Origin: Orthonyx spaldingii
Taxonomy: Eukaryota > Chordata > Aves > Passeriformes > Orthonychidae
DNA: 64,000 nucleotides
Assembly (NCBI GenBank): GCA_013397795.1
Contig: VZTJ01005553.1
Coordinates: forward strand, 469,458 to 533,457
Direction: 5' to 3'
A program made the position numbers and the translations under genes. The first letter of the stretch is position 1. Each line of letters opens with the position of its first letter. The notes beneath the pieces were generated by a model. It did not search any database. It saw nothing but the letters and a program-made list of their open reading frames with translations, and had not been told where the DNA came from. Of the stretch, positions 1 to 13,700 are shown piece by piece.

Positions 1-893
1 AGGATGACTTTGCTTTACTGACACTGAAATATTTTGCATAATGGCATTTTTTTTCAACAAATATCTAATGAAACACAGGAGTGGCCTTTCTGTGAGGGCA
101 AGAACTCAACCAGGGGTCACAGCTCTGCAAGTGTGTCCCAGAGTGCCACAGCCATTCAGACTGTCTCAAAGCTGGACATTTGGGACTTTTAAGGTACACA
201 ATTTTGTCATATTCCAGTCATGTTCTAATTCCAGGACTGGGGACCCCAGAAGCATACCAGCTCCAGACTCCTGCAACAGGAGACTCTTCCTGGGAAGCCC
301 CTGGGATCTTATGGGATTTTCACTCTCCCTCCATAGACTGAATGGGTCTTTATATCTTAGACCCATTCAGCAGTCCCCATTCCCCATCCACCTGTGCTGC
401 TGGCATGGAGAATGTAGAGACATCTGGATTTGAGCCTGGGAAGAAGGGAGGGGTTAGGGAAATGGGGTTTGTTTGTTTGTTTGTTTGTTTGTTTTAATTA
501 TTTCTCATTATCCTATTCTGACTTTTGATTGGCAGGAAATTAAACTAATTTCCCCAAATCAAGTCTCTGTTGCTCATAACAGTATTTGGTGAATGATGTC
601 TCCCTGTCCTTATCTTGATCCGTGAACTTTTCCTTGCATTATCTGCCCATGCACAGCTGAGGAGGGCAGTGACAGAGTAGCTTTGTTGGGCACGTGGTGT
701 CCAGCCAGGGTCAACCCACCACACCTTGTTAGTTACATGTGGGTTGCCTCATGGAATCTGTGCATACTGAGCAACCAACAGTCAGCCATAATGTGAGCAA
801 TCATTAAGTCAAATGGAACAGGTTTCCTCTCCTAAAATCACCCAGCTACCCAGACAAATGCAAGGCAGTATAGAAGACAGCAACTGATGAGCA
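1..893. other. TYR downstream flank, no gene seen
   Basis: Unique-looking AT-rich sequence with no recognisable exon. Open frames here are short and overlap on both strands. It contains one GTTT tetranucleotide run and a second ATTAAA (minus strand, 483-488). In other vertebrates NOX4 lies further out on this side of TYR, but no NOX4 exon was recognised. Confidence 0.6.
467..494. repeat. (GTTT)n microsatellite, about 7 copies
   Basis: A perfect GTTT tandem run, read directly. It lies about 1 kb past the TYR stop codon and overlaps the second candidate polyadenylation signal. Confidence 0.9.
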
Positions 894-1283
894 TTGGAAG
901 CAAGTGAGAAGTGGTTTCTGAGATTCCTCTTTCTTCTGCTGATGGCATTCACTCAAGGACAAACATTATGGGACATTACAGGAGCTGGAGGGAAAACACT
1001 TCTACCCCAGAAGAAAAATATGTCTTTGGGACATTCACTCTGCTCAGAGTCACTGTATATTTTGCTCACTGAACTAAAGGGCTCTTTCTGCTCTTACATT
1101 CAAACACAGAGTGACTGTAGCACTGATTGTGCAGTCAGGCACCTCTCACTTTATCCATGTGCCAAACACATGGATTGGGCTGCGGAATTGGACCCTACAA
1201 TTGTGAAAGAGCCAATGAAAGAGAATTATGCCTTAAATCCACCAACACGCAAGCCGGTCTGGTTTCATAGGAGCATTATTTAA
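894..1283 (+). other. Unrecognised 129-codon open frame downstream of TYR
   Basis: This frame runs opposite to TYR, next to its 3' end. It starts MEASEKWFLRFLFLLLM, which looks like a signal peptide, and has several cysteines later plus one N-x-S sequon (NMS). I recognise no family. The chance of such a frame in sequence of this composition is not small. It also overlaps the probable TYR polyadenylation site by a few bases. Chance is the likelier explanation; a decayed secreted or envelope-type gene is the alternative. Confidence 0.15.
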
Positions 1284-1284
1284 T
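1279..1284 (-). terminator. Probable TYR polyadenylation signal ATTAAA
   Basis: ATTAAA, the commonest variant signal, lies on the minus strand 231 nt past the TYR stop. A GT-rich stretch (GCGTGTTGGTGG, about 1238-1249) follows about 30 nt downstream, as expected of a downstream element. This would give a 3' UTR of about 250 nt. A second ATTAAA at 483-488 could serve a longer transcript. Confidence 0.45.
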
Positions 1285-1514
1285 CAAGCATAGGAAATAC
1301 ATGGTGTTCTTTGGGTGGCATGGTAGCTTATGCTGGATCTGGGAGATTTTTGTAGGAGTGGATCTGATAAGATGCTACAACATTGGAGTTTAGAAGAGAC
1401 TTGAGGAAACTGCCCATCCTGCTTCTGCAGCACACCTCAACAAGGGGTTTGTAAACATCAATCAAACACTGCATCCTCAGCACATTAGTAACATGACTGA
1501 GTTACTGGAGGCCT

Positions 1515-1738
1515 CTAGAAATTGGACTGATAAGTTATATTGTTGTAATCTTCACTTTCTATGAGCAAGGGTTGTATCTCTGAAGAAGTTCCTCCTTTTT
1601 TCTTCCGGCAGGCCCTGATGAGCCCTGTGAGCGCAGCAGTAATGATGCCTCCAAACACAGCTGCTCCGACCAACCAAGGCCAGATCTGACGGGCTTGCTG
1701 AAGATACGGTGTCAAAAAGTCTTGGAAAGACTCAAGGG
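1515..1738 (-). CDS. TYR: TYR exon 5: membrane helix and cytoplasmic tail
   Basis: This exon is 224 nt and encodes the last two bases of Ala456 to Phe529 and the TAG stop at 1515-1517. The acceptor is TTTTTCTAG. It encodes a short lumenal stem (ALESFQDFLTPYL), then a hydrophobic helix from about W477 to C499, then a basic stop-transfer RKKK. The cytoplasmic tail has SSEIQPLL, an acidic dileucine signal that binds AP-1/AP-3 and sends tyrosinase to melanosomes, and it ends YQSNF. The reading continues open into the intron upstream, but that stretch is not coding because the exon 4 join restores the family sequence exactly. Confidence 0.95.
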
Positions 1739-4700
1739 CTAGAAAAAGCAAACAGAAAAAGAAAGAACATTTTACTTGATACAATGTACTGTCAGTTTAT
1801 GGAAGTTCTATAACAGATAATACTGGAAGGCTGAGTGTAGAGGCCACAATGGTAGAAATTGTCTGAGGGTCACAAATAGTTTTAAACAAATCTCTTTAGC
1901 CCTGATAGTCTGTTTCTCAATCTTCATATTCAAGGCTGGCACGGAGTTCACTGTCCCCAGTGCTCCTTACAGTTTTGCCAAAACTTCAGACTGTAACCCA
2001 AGAAGTTTGATACTGTATGACCAAACGTCCTGCTAGCTCAGCATCCTTTGACAACAATAACTGAGGCAGAACACTAGGGAGAGTTTAAGAAAATGTCAAG
2101 CCTGTTGCAATGCTTCCACAAATACTTACCCAGCCTCCAGCCATTTGCAGGTCAGGGATTTCCTGAACCAGATGTGGTATTGTTGTGTGTAATAGTCATT
2201 GGAGAATTTCTTTTCCTTCCATCACCTTTTCAAGCTGCTCTTCAAGTTTTTATCACAACTTTTAGCAGTAAAAAATCCCTGCCTTAACTATATATTGAGT
2301 GGGGGGAAAAGCTTCCTTTCACTAATTGTGAACCTGCTTGCTTTGATAGTTGCTGTGTGGGGAGAGGCAGGAGACAACTATCCTCTGGTCACTCTTTGCA
2401 CAAGAAATCCTCTTTTTTTGGTGAATCCAGGGCAGCTTCTCACCATTAGATTATCAGCTGCCTTCTTGCTTTGAGATATGAATGTGTGTGTCTATTTTTC
2501 TCTCTATGGCTTAATGAGTTATGAAAAACCTGCCATACAGGGCTCTCATTTCACAACAGACACTGGGAAGACACCTGTTCAAAATGCACCCAACAATGTG
2601 CTGGCTTGAATTTGAAAAATAGAAATACTGGTCCCCATGGGCCAAGGAGGATTTGGAATCCACATCTCCCAACTACAAGCTCTAAAGACCATTATTAGCA
2701 GTAATTACTAGCTAGTAGGGAAAAGAAAGAGTACCTCTATAGACACCTCCTCTGGGAACCCCTATGGTGGTTTATTTTTTAATGCACCTTTTGCATCTGG
2801 ACTGATTTAGAAGTACTCAACCATATTTAGTATGGTGTACCCCCACAAAGGCTGCAAATGTCTTCCTGTTACCTTGCTTTTTCACTGGTGCCCAGAAAAA
2901 CAATCCATATATCCTTTTGGATCATGGTATTTCCAAGAGTATGCTGTTACATGAACTGTTCTCTGAAAAGATGCTACCTCCTTGGGCCCGGGTAAGTGAG
3001 GTAGCCAGGAAGCTGCCTGATGTGGTGTGCCTCTGACTACCCTCTATTAGTATTCCAGGTGAACAGGGATGAGATTGAAGAAAGAAGTCACAGGGTAATC
3101 TAAAGGGACTTCATGACACCGGGGTATTTAGTTAAAGGAGTAGGTGTGCAGGTAGTATTCTCCTTGACTCCAGTACTAGGGGGAATTACTGAAATGAATC
3201 GGAAAACTCAACAGATCAATACATGGCCAAGAGGCTGGTGCCATAGATGGAATTTTGGGGGTTTTGTCCACAGGGTGGCTTACATGGCACCAGGCCTGCT
3301 CATGTTGGATGGGGTACACCTGGTTCTTAGGGAGAAAAGGATCATGGCCCAGGAATTAACAGGGCTGATAGAGCGGTCTTTAAACTAGGCGTGAAGGGGA
3401 TGGGGAATAATTGGTTTCTGCCATTTCTTGTGTGTTTGTGGTTCACTGGTTGTGTCCCTTTGGGTGTTCAAAAGAAATACCAGTGAGACTCTCACAATCA
3501 AAACTAGGAAGATGAGCTAGGAGAGATTCAAGTTATAGAGTCCCTCTGTTTTAAGGCATAATTACTTGTCTTTGCAGTGGTGAAAATTTCATAGCTCCCA
3601 CAGATTTCATCAGTCTCCTCATTATTACAGCTTGGAAAATCTTTTTTAATGGAAAGGATTGTCAAGCACTTGAACAGGCTGCCCAGGGAAGGGGTAGAGT
3701 CACCATCCCTGGAAGTGTTCAAAAATTATGTAGATGTGGTGCTACGGGTATGGTTTAGTGGTGGGCTTGACTGTGCTGGTTTTATGGTTGGACTTCGTGA
3801 TCTTAGAGGTCTTTTCCAATCTAAAAGATTCAGCGATTCTATAAAACTCCTCCCACTGGAAGAGGGAGATTTTCTGGGGAAAAGTCAAGACTGCATCTGT
3901 AAATTTATCTGTTTTCATTTCTGAAAGAAGGAAAAAAAATACAGAAAAGACTTAGTCTGGGTGCTGAAATATAAGCTCTTGGAACAGCTCTTGACAGAGC
4001 AACTTGTTTTGACAGATATTGTTAGGTGGTGCCATTAGTCTTCCAAATCTCTGTTATTGATGCTAACTCATGTTCGTTTTCAGGAAGCTGTGTGGGTTGT
4101 GGTCGTTTTACAGTCATGGTTCTCATGTCAGGGAAAGCTGGGTGTCTGCTCTGACTTTTGCTCAGAGCAGCTCCCCAGGACTTACACTCTGACACAGGCC
4201 TTGGATTCCTGAGGGATGGATTTCCATACACACTGTTTGCGACCACTTCTGCTTCAGCACTGTCATACATATAAAAATAAATGAAGCTGCAATTAAAATT
4301 ACATACTCTTACACACTGATTTGCTTTGCAGTGGAAAGCACAGCTCCAGGCATCAGTTTTTCCTCAGGGACACAACAATAATATAATTTAGCATTAAAAT
4401 GCCATTTTGTCATTGGATTCTTCCCAAGTTTTATTTCTTATAACCAGCCTCATCATGCTCTGTGTAGCCCTGCTTCATCTCTCCCAAGTTGCTGGTACTG
4501 TAACTCAGAATTGCTGCTCTTCACAGAGTCACAGAATCGTGAAGATTGGAGGAGACCTCCAAGACCATCTAGTCCAACTGTCAACCCAACACCATCAAAA
4601 TCACCTGTAAACCACTTTCTTTAAAAGCAAACAAGCCAGATCTTGAGAATAGGAGGGGGCCAGATCTTGTGTGCTAATTCCTCATTCTGTCTGTTCTCTT

Positions 4701-7700
4701 CCTCTGCCTTGCCTCTTCTTCCTCATCTGGAAGAACTGCAGAAATGCTGCCTTTGCTTGACCACCCAGATCTTTGCTACTGACTTTTTTTTTTCCTTCTG
4801 TAAATTTTTCCTACTTGTCCAGTACTTCCTATTTGCCAATCATAGACTTTCTCTTCTCCCTTAAGTACACAGGAATCTAGCATTCCTATCTGAAGAAAAG
4901 TCTGTATTTAAACACTAGAGTGGTGAGAAAATTTGTATCTGTATTTTGGGAGTCCAACCATTTTCCATTTGTAACCAGTTCTTCCCTTCAGATAAGAAAT
5001 AGCTTAAGTTCGCTTCTTCTCAGTGAGATTAACAAGCGATTGAGTGACATCTGAGGATTATCTGGGCTTTCTGAACAAGGCTGAATTTCATTCATTGTGT
5101 TGATCTTTCAGAATAATTAAGGAACTACTTTCCTTACTTCTGTGTTAAAAACATGGGCAGAATTTAATAGGATTTCCTTTGTCTGGGGACTGTGTACTCC
5201 CCTAGGAAAAGGCAAGAGTCCAAGAGGCAAGAGAAATAAATTGTTGAATGGTAAGTATTTTACCATTTCCTTCCTCTTGCAGTACCATTTCAGGATTCAG
5301 AATTCATCAAAGTCATGGTATTTGGCACTTTGTCTAAGTCATACAATTCTAGCAATAATATGAGTTTAGGAAACTAATGTTTTTCATTAAAAAATATGTA
5401 TATGTATTTCTGGTCTTGATCTGGCTGTTTCAAGTGCTTATATTTCAGCACCTGGACTAACTGTTTTCTGCATCTCATTCCCCAGTCTGTCCAAAGATAT
5501 CCAGGACTGCCCCATCTCAGGTGCAAAATCTGACACTTCCCCTTGTTGAGCTTCGTATGGTTGGTGATTGCTCAGTTCTCTAATTTGTCGAGGTCTCACT
5601 GCAGGGCCTCCCTGCCTTCGAGGGAGCCAGCAGCTCCTCCCAGTTTTGTATTGTCTCCAGATTTGCTTAGTATCCCTTCCAGTCCTGCATCCAAGTCTTT
5701 TATGAAGATGTTGAAGAGCAGAGGGCCAAGGATGGAGGCCTGCAGAACCCCACTAGGTTCTCAGTCTGATGTCACCCCATTCACTGTAACCCTTTGTGCC
5801 TGACCTGTGAGCCAGGTGCTCACCCATCACATGATGTGTTTAATCAGCTGTGTGCTGGACATTTTGTGCAGAAGGATCCTGTGAGAGACAGCATGAAAAG
5901 CTTTACTGAAATCCGGAAAGATGACATCAACTGGCTTCCCTTGACCAACTATGTGGGTTATCTGGTGCAAAAATGGAGATCAAAGGTATTCTGAAGGTTT
6001 TGTTCTGATTCTTATTTTTTTTCCTTCCTTTTAGGTTTGTTAATAAACTTTCTTTATATTCTTTAAAGTTTGAACCTACTTTACCTTCTCCTAATCCTTA
6101 TCTCACAGCAAAATTGAATAAAATCTGGTATGTGTACTGGCGTTTAGCCAGAAACTCAAGTGAACAAACTCAAACCACTACATCTGGTCATAAAAGGAAA
6201 TCAGATTTGATATGCAGGACTTTCCCCTCATGAAGTCATGCTGGCTCTGACCTATAACTGCGTTGTCTTTCAGGCATTTCAATACCTCCCAAAATAATCT
6301 TCTCCATAATGGCAAGCTTGAAGTCCAGCACTTTTTCTGCCCTGTTCTGATCACTACCTGACCATATGAGTCAGATTCTGCTACTAATAGTCTAGGATGT
6401 ATGGCACTGATATTGGTGACTAATTTTTGGTAGGACCTTTTGTAACAGTATCATGTCAGATATGTATATATATGAAACCAGAAATGTGAAAACAAGCAGG
6501 TACAATTTGGGACTATATTCAGGAAAAAATCTGGAATAGAAGGACTTTTTATCTTCTCATATGACAGACATATTCCAGGTTACAGGCAAGAAATTTTACA
6601 TTTCACCTTTTACATTTACCCAAAATTATAACGTTACCTGGTTCTTGCAGATATGCATAGTCATACCCCAGCTCTCTTGAGGGTTTAAAAAATTCTCCAT
6701 TTCTGTAAAGAGGGATGAAGGGGACCATGTAATTTTCTCGATTGTGACCAATTGGTGCGTTGGCTGCTGGGTAAACTTCTAACATGGGCCGGTGTCTTCT
6801 TAACCATCGTTCAAAAATGCTGTGGAAGAGAAAGCATGTTAATTCATGATGGAGATTAGCAGAAATTTTCTTCTTGAAGATTAAAAGAAAGTACTGCTTT
6901 TTTTTCCTTTTAAATGCTGGAGATAGAGTTGCATGCAATGTCTTGTGTTTATGTGTGTGTAATTCTTTCCAAATTTCCAAATTTGGGGTTATCCGCTTGA
7001 ATGCTAGGTTCCTGTGCAAGCCTACAAAAAGCAAATGCCTGCAGTGCTGCAAAGAGTCTGAATATGCTTTTAAATTCTATACATGTAAATAATTTGCTTT
7101 CTGTGCTCAGAAATTCATGTGGTTGTGAGGGATAGAGAGAAAAGGATTAAAGACCTCAGTCCTTCCTCCTCACTCTCAGAAACATTTGTAGCTGGTTGTG
7201 AATGGCCTTGTTTCTAGCTGCTCTGTCCTGTTCTCCCTCCTCTAATTTCTTAGCAAGGGTTTTCACACCTGCAATAAAGTATGGTTACAGCATGGTCCTT
7301 TGGACATCACTAAAGGAGTGGAAACACCCGAGGAAGAAGGGATAAGCTATATGAGCCCAAAATCTTGACCAAACAGGTCAGCTGTCAGTAAGTTTTTCTC
7401 CAGCCAGAGCTTCTTCACTGACCCTAGTGTCTGCACTGTTGTTTAACACACTCCTCTCTCCCAGCTGCTGTTGTGCAGCTTTATTTTACCTCTTCTTAAA
7501 TCTGTTATCCCAGGGGTGCTGCCAGCATCAGACGGGCTCAGCTTTGGCCAGTGGCAGGTCTACCTTGCAGCCAGCTGGAACAACCTCCATCTGACACAGG
7601 GACAGTTTCTGACACCTTCTGACAGAAGCCAACCCTGTAGCCCCCTAACTACCAAACCTTGGGTTTATTGTGTAAACCCAATAGAAGCTGTTCCCCACAC

Positions 7701-10700
7701 CTCCAGCCTCAGCTGCTCTATTCTATATTTTTCTTCCAAAATTTCTTCCATCAGCTGTCTGTCACCACAGGGCTGTATGTATGTTCTCTAACTTGGAGGC
7801 CAAAAGTTTATGGGCTGCAGTAGGGGAAGAGTTTATATCAACATTTTCAAGTCAGCTACTGGATGTGTTTGGAAAGCAAAATTAAGAACCTTCCAAAATA
7901 TTCTTAGTTCTCCTCCCTTTGAGCTTTTTCTACTCACCTCTTCACTTTCTTTCAACCCTCAAATCCCTTCTCTGATCCCCTTGTGTTTATTCACCTGAGT
8001 GTGCCAGGTTGGAATAGGAAGGTGGTAAAATGCTGCAGGGCAAGAAGATGCAGGTATCCACTGCGTGAAGAAAGAGGACTCCATACTAAATCAGAAGACA
8101 CTGGTGGGAGGTAACTATCAACATCAATCTCAGGGAGGGATCACTGAATTCGTTTATGAGTTATAACGGATAGAAATGGTCTAAAGAGACATGTAAATTG
8201 TGCTTTAATTGAGCTCTTAACTCAACAGTTGCTCCTCCCCAACACCGGCCACTGACAGGAGGACATGGACTTCCTTCCCTTGTTTCCCCCTGGCTGTTTA
8301 GGGACTAAGGTTAGCTAGAAATACAGAAATACAGTCCCTAAATGCAAATGCTCATTTTGCAGGTTATCGAGGAATTTTGCCAGTAGATTTCTCCCTCTTG
8401 TTTTTGGGAAGAAATATTGAGAAACTCTCTGCATCGCATGCCAAATTAAAGCCTTCTCACACACATCAAAATAGAGGTAGGGCCAAAATCTTGGTTCTCT
8501 TTAATAAAAAAAATCTTTAGTAAATGAAAGCATGACTGTGATCACACACATTGTCTACCCTTTATGATGCAGGTATTAATTTTGTTTTAAATCTTCATTT
8601 GTGTCTCTCTTCAGTTAATTTCATCAACCATGTCTAGAAAAACTTATCTGAATAATAATGTTTAGTTGAAACTTTCGGATGGATAAATTTAAACAATATG
8701 AAGACTTCAGCTGGAGTTATCTCAAAAACGTTTGAACAGAAACTCTTTGGAGAAAAGCATGAAGAAATTCAGTAATCACAAAGAAAGACATAGAATATAA
8801 AGGAGTAATTTAGCTTGTGGAGGGGTGGGATGTGGGGGAGTGTTGTACTCCAATCTTTTCCCTGCCTGGCTTTTACTCATGCCTTGAGTAAAGTACCCTG
8901 ACTATCAGTGCCTTATTTTCCTAGCAGTTGTAGATGGGAGCTGAGATAGCTCTTCTCTGCAGCACAAGGTTGTCAGAGGAACAGAGATACTCTGGTTGTG
9001 GGAACATGGTAATATTTTAAGTAAGGCAGAGGTAGAACTTGGATCAAGTTTTTTAAATCTGGTGATGATCTGTACCCTAACTTTGGAATGCTCAATCTGA
9101 GGTACTTCCTGGGGCCTGATTTTTAGAAAATGCTGAGCAGTCACATTCTGAAAATTCAGAGGGCTGATGAGCACAAGGTTCAGAGCTAAAAGACGTCATT
9201 TGCTTGAAATAGCTTTGCATGACGTGCCCTGAAATGTGACATCCTCTCTGCATGAGTTAAGTGTTGCTATTGCATAAGTGCTTTCAATAAGAATCCTTAG
9301 ACCAGTAATCTTTCAAGCAGAATGCAAATGCAAAACATTTCCATGGAAATGAACATATGTACTTTTGGATTCCTTCACTTGTAGGGTGGTTCCTACAGGA
9401 GGTATCAAGCTTTGCTTAGCAGTAGCAGGAGCATTGACTTTTCTGCCCTTGCAGCTGATCTTTAGATTCAGATGCAATCATATGCCTCTAAATCCTGATA
9501 TGATGAGTTTTGCTGATGCACAAGATGCGTGGCACAATTCATTGAGTTGTTTGGGAACAGTTCTCTCAATTAGCTGGCACAGGATCTTATCACCTTGGCT
9601 GAAATGTCTTTCAGAGAACATATCTGTATGCCACTATAGAAATCTCAGAAGCATCCTTTAAAGCTTTAAGAGTCACATTTTCTTTTACTCCCTTAAACAG
9701 CTAGTCATGTGCATGTATCTTGTAGTTGTCTTTGTTTTTTTGCTTTTGGGTTTTATTTGACACTTTGAAAGATTAGGATCATATTCCACTTGCTAATAAA
9801 GTGATTGGGTGAAGTTGCATTTATTATTTCAATTTAAAGGCTTGTTCCCAGCTTATTGAGTAAGATGGACTCAAAACACTATTTTTTTCTTGGCCAGATA
9901 ATGTATGATGAGCTGTATTTTCAAGAGAGTGTTCATAGCTTTTTTTAATTTTGTGTGAGACAGATATAGTATATCAGTAATATTTTTTACAAGTACTTCA
10001 TCTGTTTGTATTCCTTCTTTTTAAGGGGGGCACTTCCATTTCTCTGCCTTACTCATATTTTTTAAGTTATGGAAGAATAACCTTAGTCTTGCTTTTCAAG
10101 AACAGTTTCCCAGCTTAATGGAAAAAGAAAACTCCCGATTGCATCTAGCTGGAGAGAAAAGCCCATGAACAGGGCATAACTTCAGCTGTATTTCTATTGG
10201 TAAAATACAAGTAGTTCTTGGGCACCATAAGCCATTTCATATCAGAGAGTTACATTTTATGACTCCCCAACCAAGACAGTTAACTCTCTTCATACATTTT
10301 TAAGGAAAACTGAAATCCTGAAGTAGCTCATGGCTTTAGTGTCAGCCAGGTAGTGACCCTGGCACAGTGCTCCTGTCCTTGGGGGCTTAATTGAAAGTAT
10401 TTGGGCCAAAACCCCCTGTATCTTGGGAGGAAGTAATCACACTCTCTTTTGTGCTATGACCACTGCATCAAACATTGTAGAATACCTTTTTTCTTCAAAT
10501 AAGGTGCTTTCTCCAGCCCTGGCTACATTTAAGGCAGTTAGCATCAAATATTTTCTCTGTCATGCAGGACTATCCTTTCCTGAAGGCAGAGAGAGCACAT
10601 CGGAACAGCTGCAATGGATCACTGCAATTCTTCCATGTGCCTTGATTTATAGAGGCAGTTGTTTAATCCAGCAACAGGCATGTGGTCTCCAAGACAGAAA

Positions 10701-13700
10701 GAAATCAGTGTTTCCATCATTAGATGTTGATCTGCTTAGAGCTGACAGAAGTTTTTCTTTTCTTCCCCTAAAAGAAATCATGTAAGTTATTTGCCTTTAA
10801 TGTCTTGAAAATGTGTGCTTGTTTCCTGTTCTTTTCTCAAGAGCTACAACCTTGGAAGAGCCTAGGTCTGCAGAACTAATGCTACATGCAGAGAGACAAA
10901 ATGCTGAGCTAATTAGCTGATCCCTTCATGGAGTGACAAAGTTCCTGGTAGAAAAGCCAGGTTTGTGGCAAAGCAGCAGACCTGAACTCCCTAGAATTGT
11001 TGGTTATCTTGGCAAACCACTGCTCTTATGTTCTCTTCGTATGAACCTTTGCATCTTTCTCTGGACCTGAGAGCCTAACAAAGCAGGACCATGAGGTAAA
11101 GGATATCTTCAGGGCCATTTTATTCCGTACTGCCTCCCTTTCTTGACATAATTTAACTAAAGGTAAGAAAAAGGATATCTAAAGACTCAGATCAGGCTCT
11201 GCTATCTCCAATCTCCATACTAATTCTGTGCAAAAAAAAAGAGTACTGGACATAACTTTAGTGAGAAGGAGAGAAATGTGCCTGGCTCCTGCAGAATTCT
11301 GGTTGCTTTCTTCCTCAGCATCTAGACAAGGACAGCAAGCAGATAAGTAGCTATTTGTATAGCTGGAAGTGATATTTTCCAGAGACAGAGACTTTTTTAG
11401 CATTGCAATTCCAGCTACACTGGCATCACTTGGGAGAAGTTGGCAGGGCTAAGGGAGCAGATGGGATGTGAGCGTGGTGGGAAGACAAGGCAGGATAAAG
11501 GAAAAAAGAGAAGAGCTAACCAAAAGTTGTCGATAATTTCATTCAGAGAATGGAAATGGAGAGAACTTGGACTGGGATTAACAGCAATAAACCATAAATC
11601 CTCCAGGATGATAGGTCTACTTAGAAGGGTCACAAGTAATCAAAGCTTAAGAAAGAGAAATTTAAAAGATGGAAAATAAATAAATTAAATAGTGATTAGT
11701 CTCCTGATTGCCCTACTGCCCTTTGTATTTCTTCAGCAGCAAGCAAAAGTGACTTGGAAAGGGTAGTTTTTATTTAAAGGCATTGGGCAGATTGAAAAAT
11801 AATTCTGTCTAGATTAGAGAAAATACTGTTTGCATCTGGAAGGCTTCTTCCTTCTTTGGAAGAAAGCAAAGTGCCCAAACTGAATGTCCCAAATAAGAGG
11901 CCCAAGAACTCAAAGAGATTGGAGAATAATTTGAATTTTGAAAGATGCCCTGTCTCACATTTAGCAACCACAGAGGCTCAGTCTCTCTAAAGTGCACTTC
12001 CAAAGTAAAAAATATTTTTTAGTGGGTGTAATATTAAAGTAATTACTAGTTTATGATAATCAACACCCTATGCAAAGGTTATTTTTGAGGTGGGAAATAG
12101 GATTTTAATATTGTAGAATGTGTTAGATTTAGACAACTGTAGATTAAAATGAGGCTCAGGTTTGTATTTAAACTTTAGAGACCCTTACAGGCCTCATTTT
12201 ACTCTACACAAAATAGGCAGAGAGTGGGACCTCAGCTGTGGGGCCAGTTTGTACCAAACTGTGGCACCTCTTAGAGTTAAGTTCTACCATTGCAAAGCAC
12301 GGAGTCTCGATTTTATTTAATTTTTTTGCTATATACCAGTGTACAGATCACTGTAAGTGCTGATGAGCTTAATACTTGTGTGTACCAACTCTAATAGGTT
12401 CCAAAGAACTGGTATGTGGTAAAAAGTAATAATGACGCCCACCTGGTATGTTGATGCTTTGTCAGTTTAAATTTTCATTCAGGGAAAATATACTTTGCTT
12501 TTGCAAAACTTTTTTGTGTGGTACGGTGCTTTAAGGGAGAAAATTAAAGTCATCTATAAAAGACATGGATGTATCACTTCTCTTTAATTGCATATAAATA
12601 GGCTCAAGTATTTTCTTTGTTCTGTTCCATACATACCAGGTTATACAAAATAAAATTAAATGAGCCTTGGTGGAAAATTAATTGAAAAAACCAAACAAAA
12701 AAACCCACCTTGGTTTAATGAGTGCTGGGAAAGTAGGATTGATTTGAGGATAATTTAAAAAAGGCCACCAATACATATTTTCTTATTGAAAATATGAATT
12801 CATATATTTTTATGAATAATATATGCAATGGGATTATAACTAATGAAAGGATGAGCCAAGAAATAACTTGGTTTATGTTGCCAGTGGGAAATATCAGGCA
12901 AAGTATAAAAGCAGTGCTGTATATAGGCTGGATTTCTTCCTACTCTTCCAGATAGTGTTGCGCACTCTGAAAAAAAGATGCTGCTCACAGGAAGGAAATG
13001 GTAAAATCTAGAAAAAGTAGACTAAAACAATAAGAGTAGGCATTTTTCTTTATCATTTTGCAAAGCATCTCTTCTGAGGACCATTTCCCAAGTGTGCTAC
13101 CACAGTCATGAACAGAGGTACTCTTGACTGATGGAGTCTAAGAGGAGGAACCAGACCTTCAATATCCATTTCTAAGACTGAACTACCTCAGAGGCAGTAG
13201 CTCATAGTGTAAAATAACTGTCCCTTCAGGAAGATTTAACAGAAAAAGTTTAATCCAGTGTGTTTTACCTTGCAATGAAGAACAGGTGGAGAGAGGTGAA
13301 GGGGGAAGAAGAGGATTCAGTACCTCTGTATTAATTCCTCTGACACACAACAACGAACAAGAGTGGCACTGCAGGTGCCCAGTGGGAGGACTATAAGTGA
13401 CCCTTATGGTGAAGTCTTATGGTCACTCTGTGTCCTTTGCACTGCAGGGGACACAGTACAGATTTCCTCCTGCCTCCTTGTCCTCACTTTCCTTCTAAGC
13501 ATTTGCACAACCATGCCATAAGCACGATTAAGGAACTGATTTGGTTTAAAACCAAACCTCTCCTTTGTTTTCATTTGTTCTGGGATAGTTTAGGTGTGAT
13601 AAAGCCATGGATCTGAGTCACTGTTGTTTTGTGTCATGGCCAGTATCAGCACAAGGGAGAAACTGAGGTGAACACCTCTGGGTAGCACTAATTATGGAGT

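Larger units (their letters stand above)
1739..6637 (-). other. TYR intron 4 (4.9 kb)
   Basis: Donor GTAACG at 6637 and acceptor TTTTTCTAG ending at 1739. It holds CR1 pieces at 3635-3842, 4524-4613 and 5450-6315, and a solo LTR splitting the last. From 1785 to 3630 I see no repeat or exon. In chicken, a retroviral insertion in this same intron causes recessive white; nothing of that size or kind is present here. Confidence 0.9.

Noticed and set aside
1739..1784. Upstream extension of the exon 5 open frame with its own Met
   Set aside because: It lies before the TTTTTCTAG acceptor. Joining exon 4 to 1738 gives the exact family sequence and the 529-residue length.
5543..5994. Two + strand open frames over the CR1 in intron 4
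   Set aside because: They are shadows of the minus-strand CR1 reverse transcriptase region; the second also runs into the LTR.
6603..7052. Open frame of 149 codons including TYR exon 4
   Set aside because: Only 6638-6819 matches tyrosinase. The rest is intron read in frame, with a clear AG acceptor and GT donor at the ends of the matching part.
10423..10785. 120-codon open frame in TYR intron 3
   Set aside because: No known motif and no plausible exon context; length is within chance for this amount of sequence.
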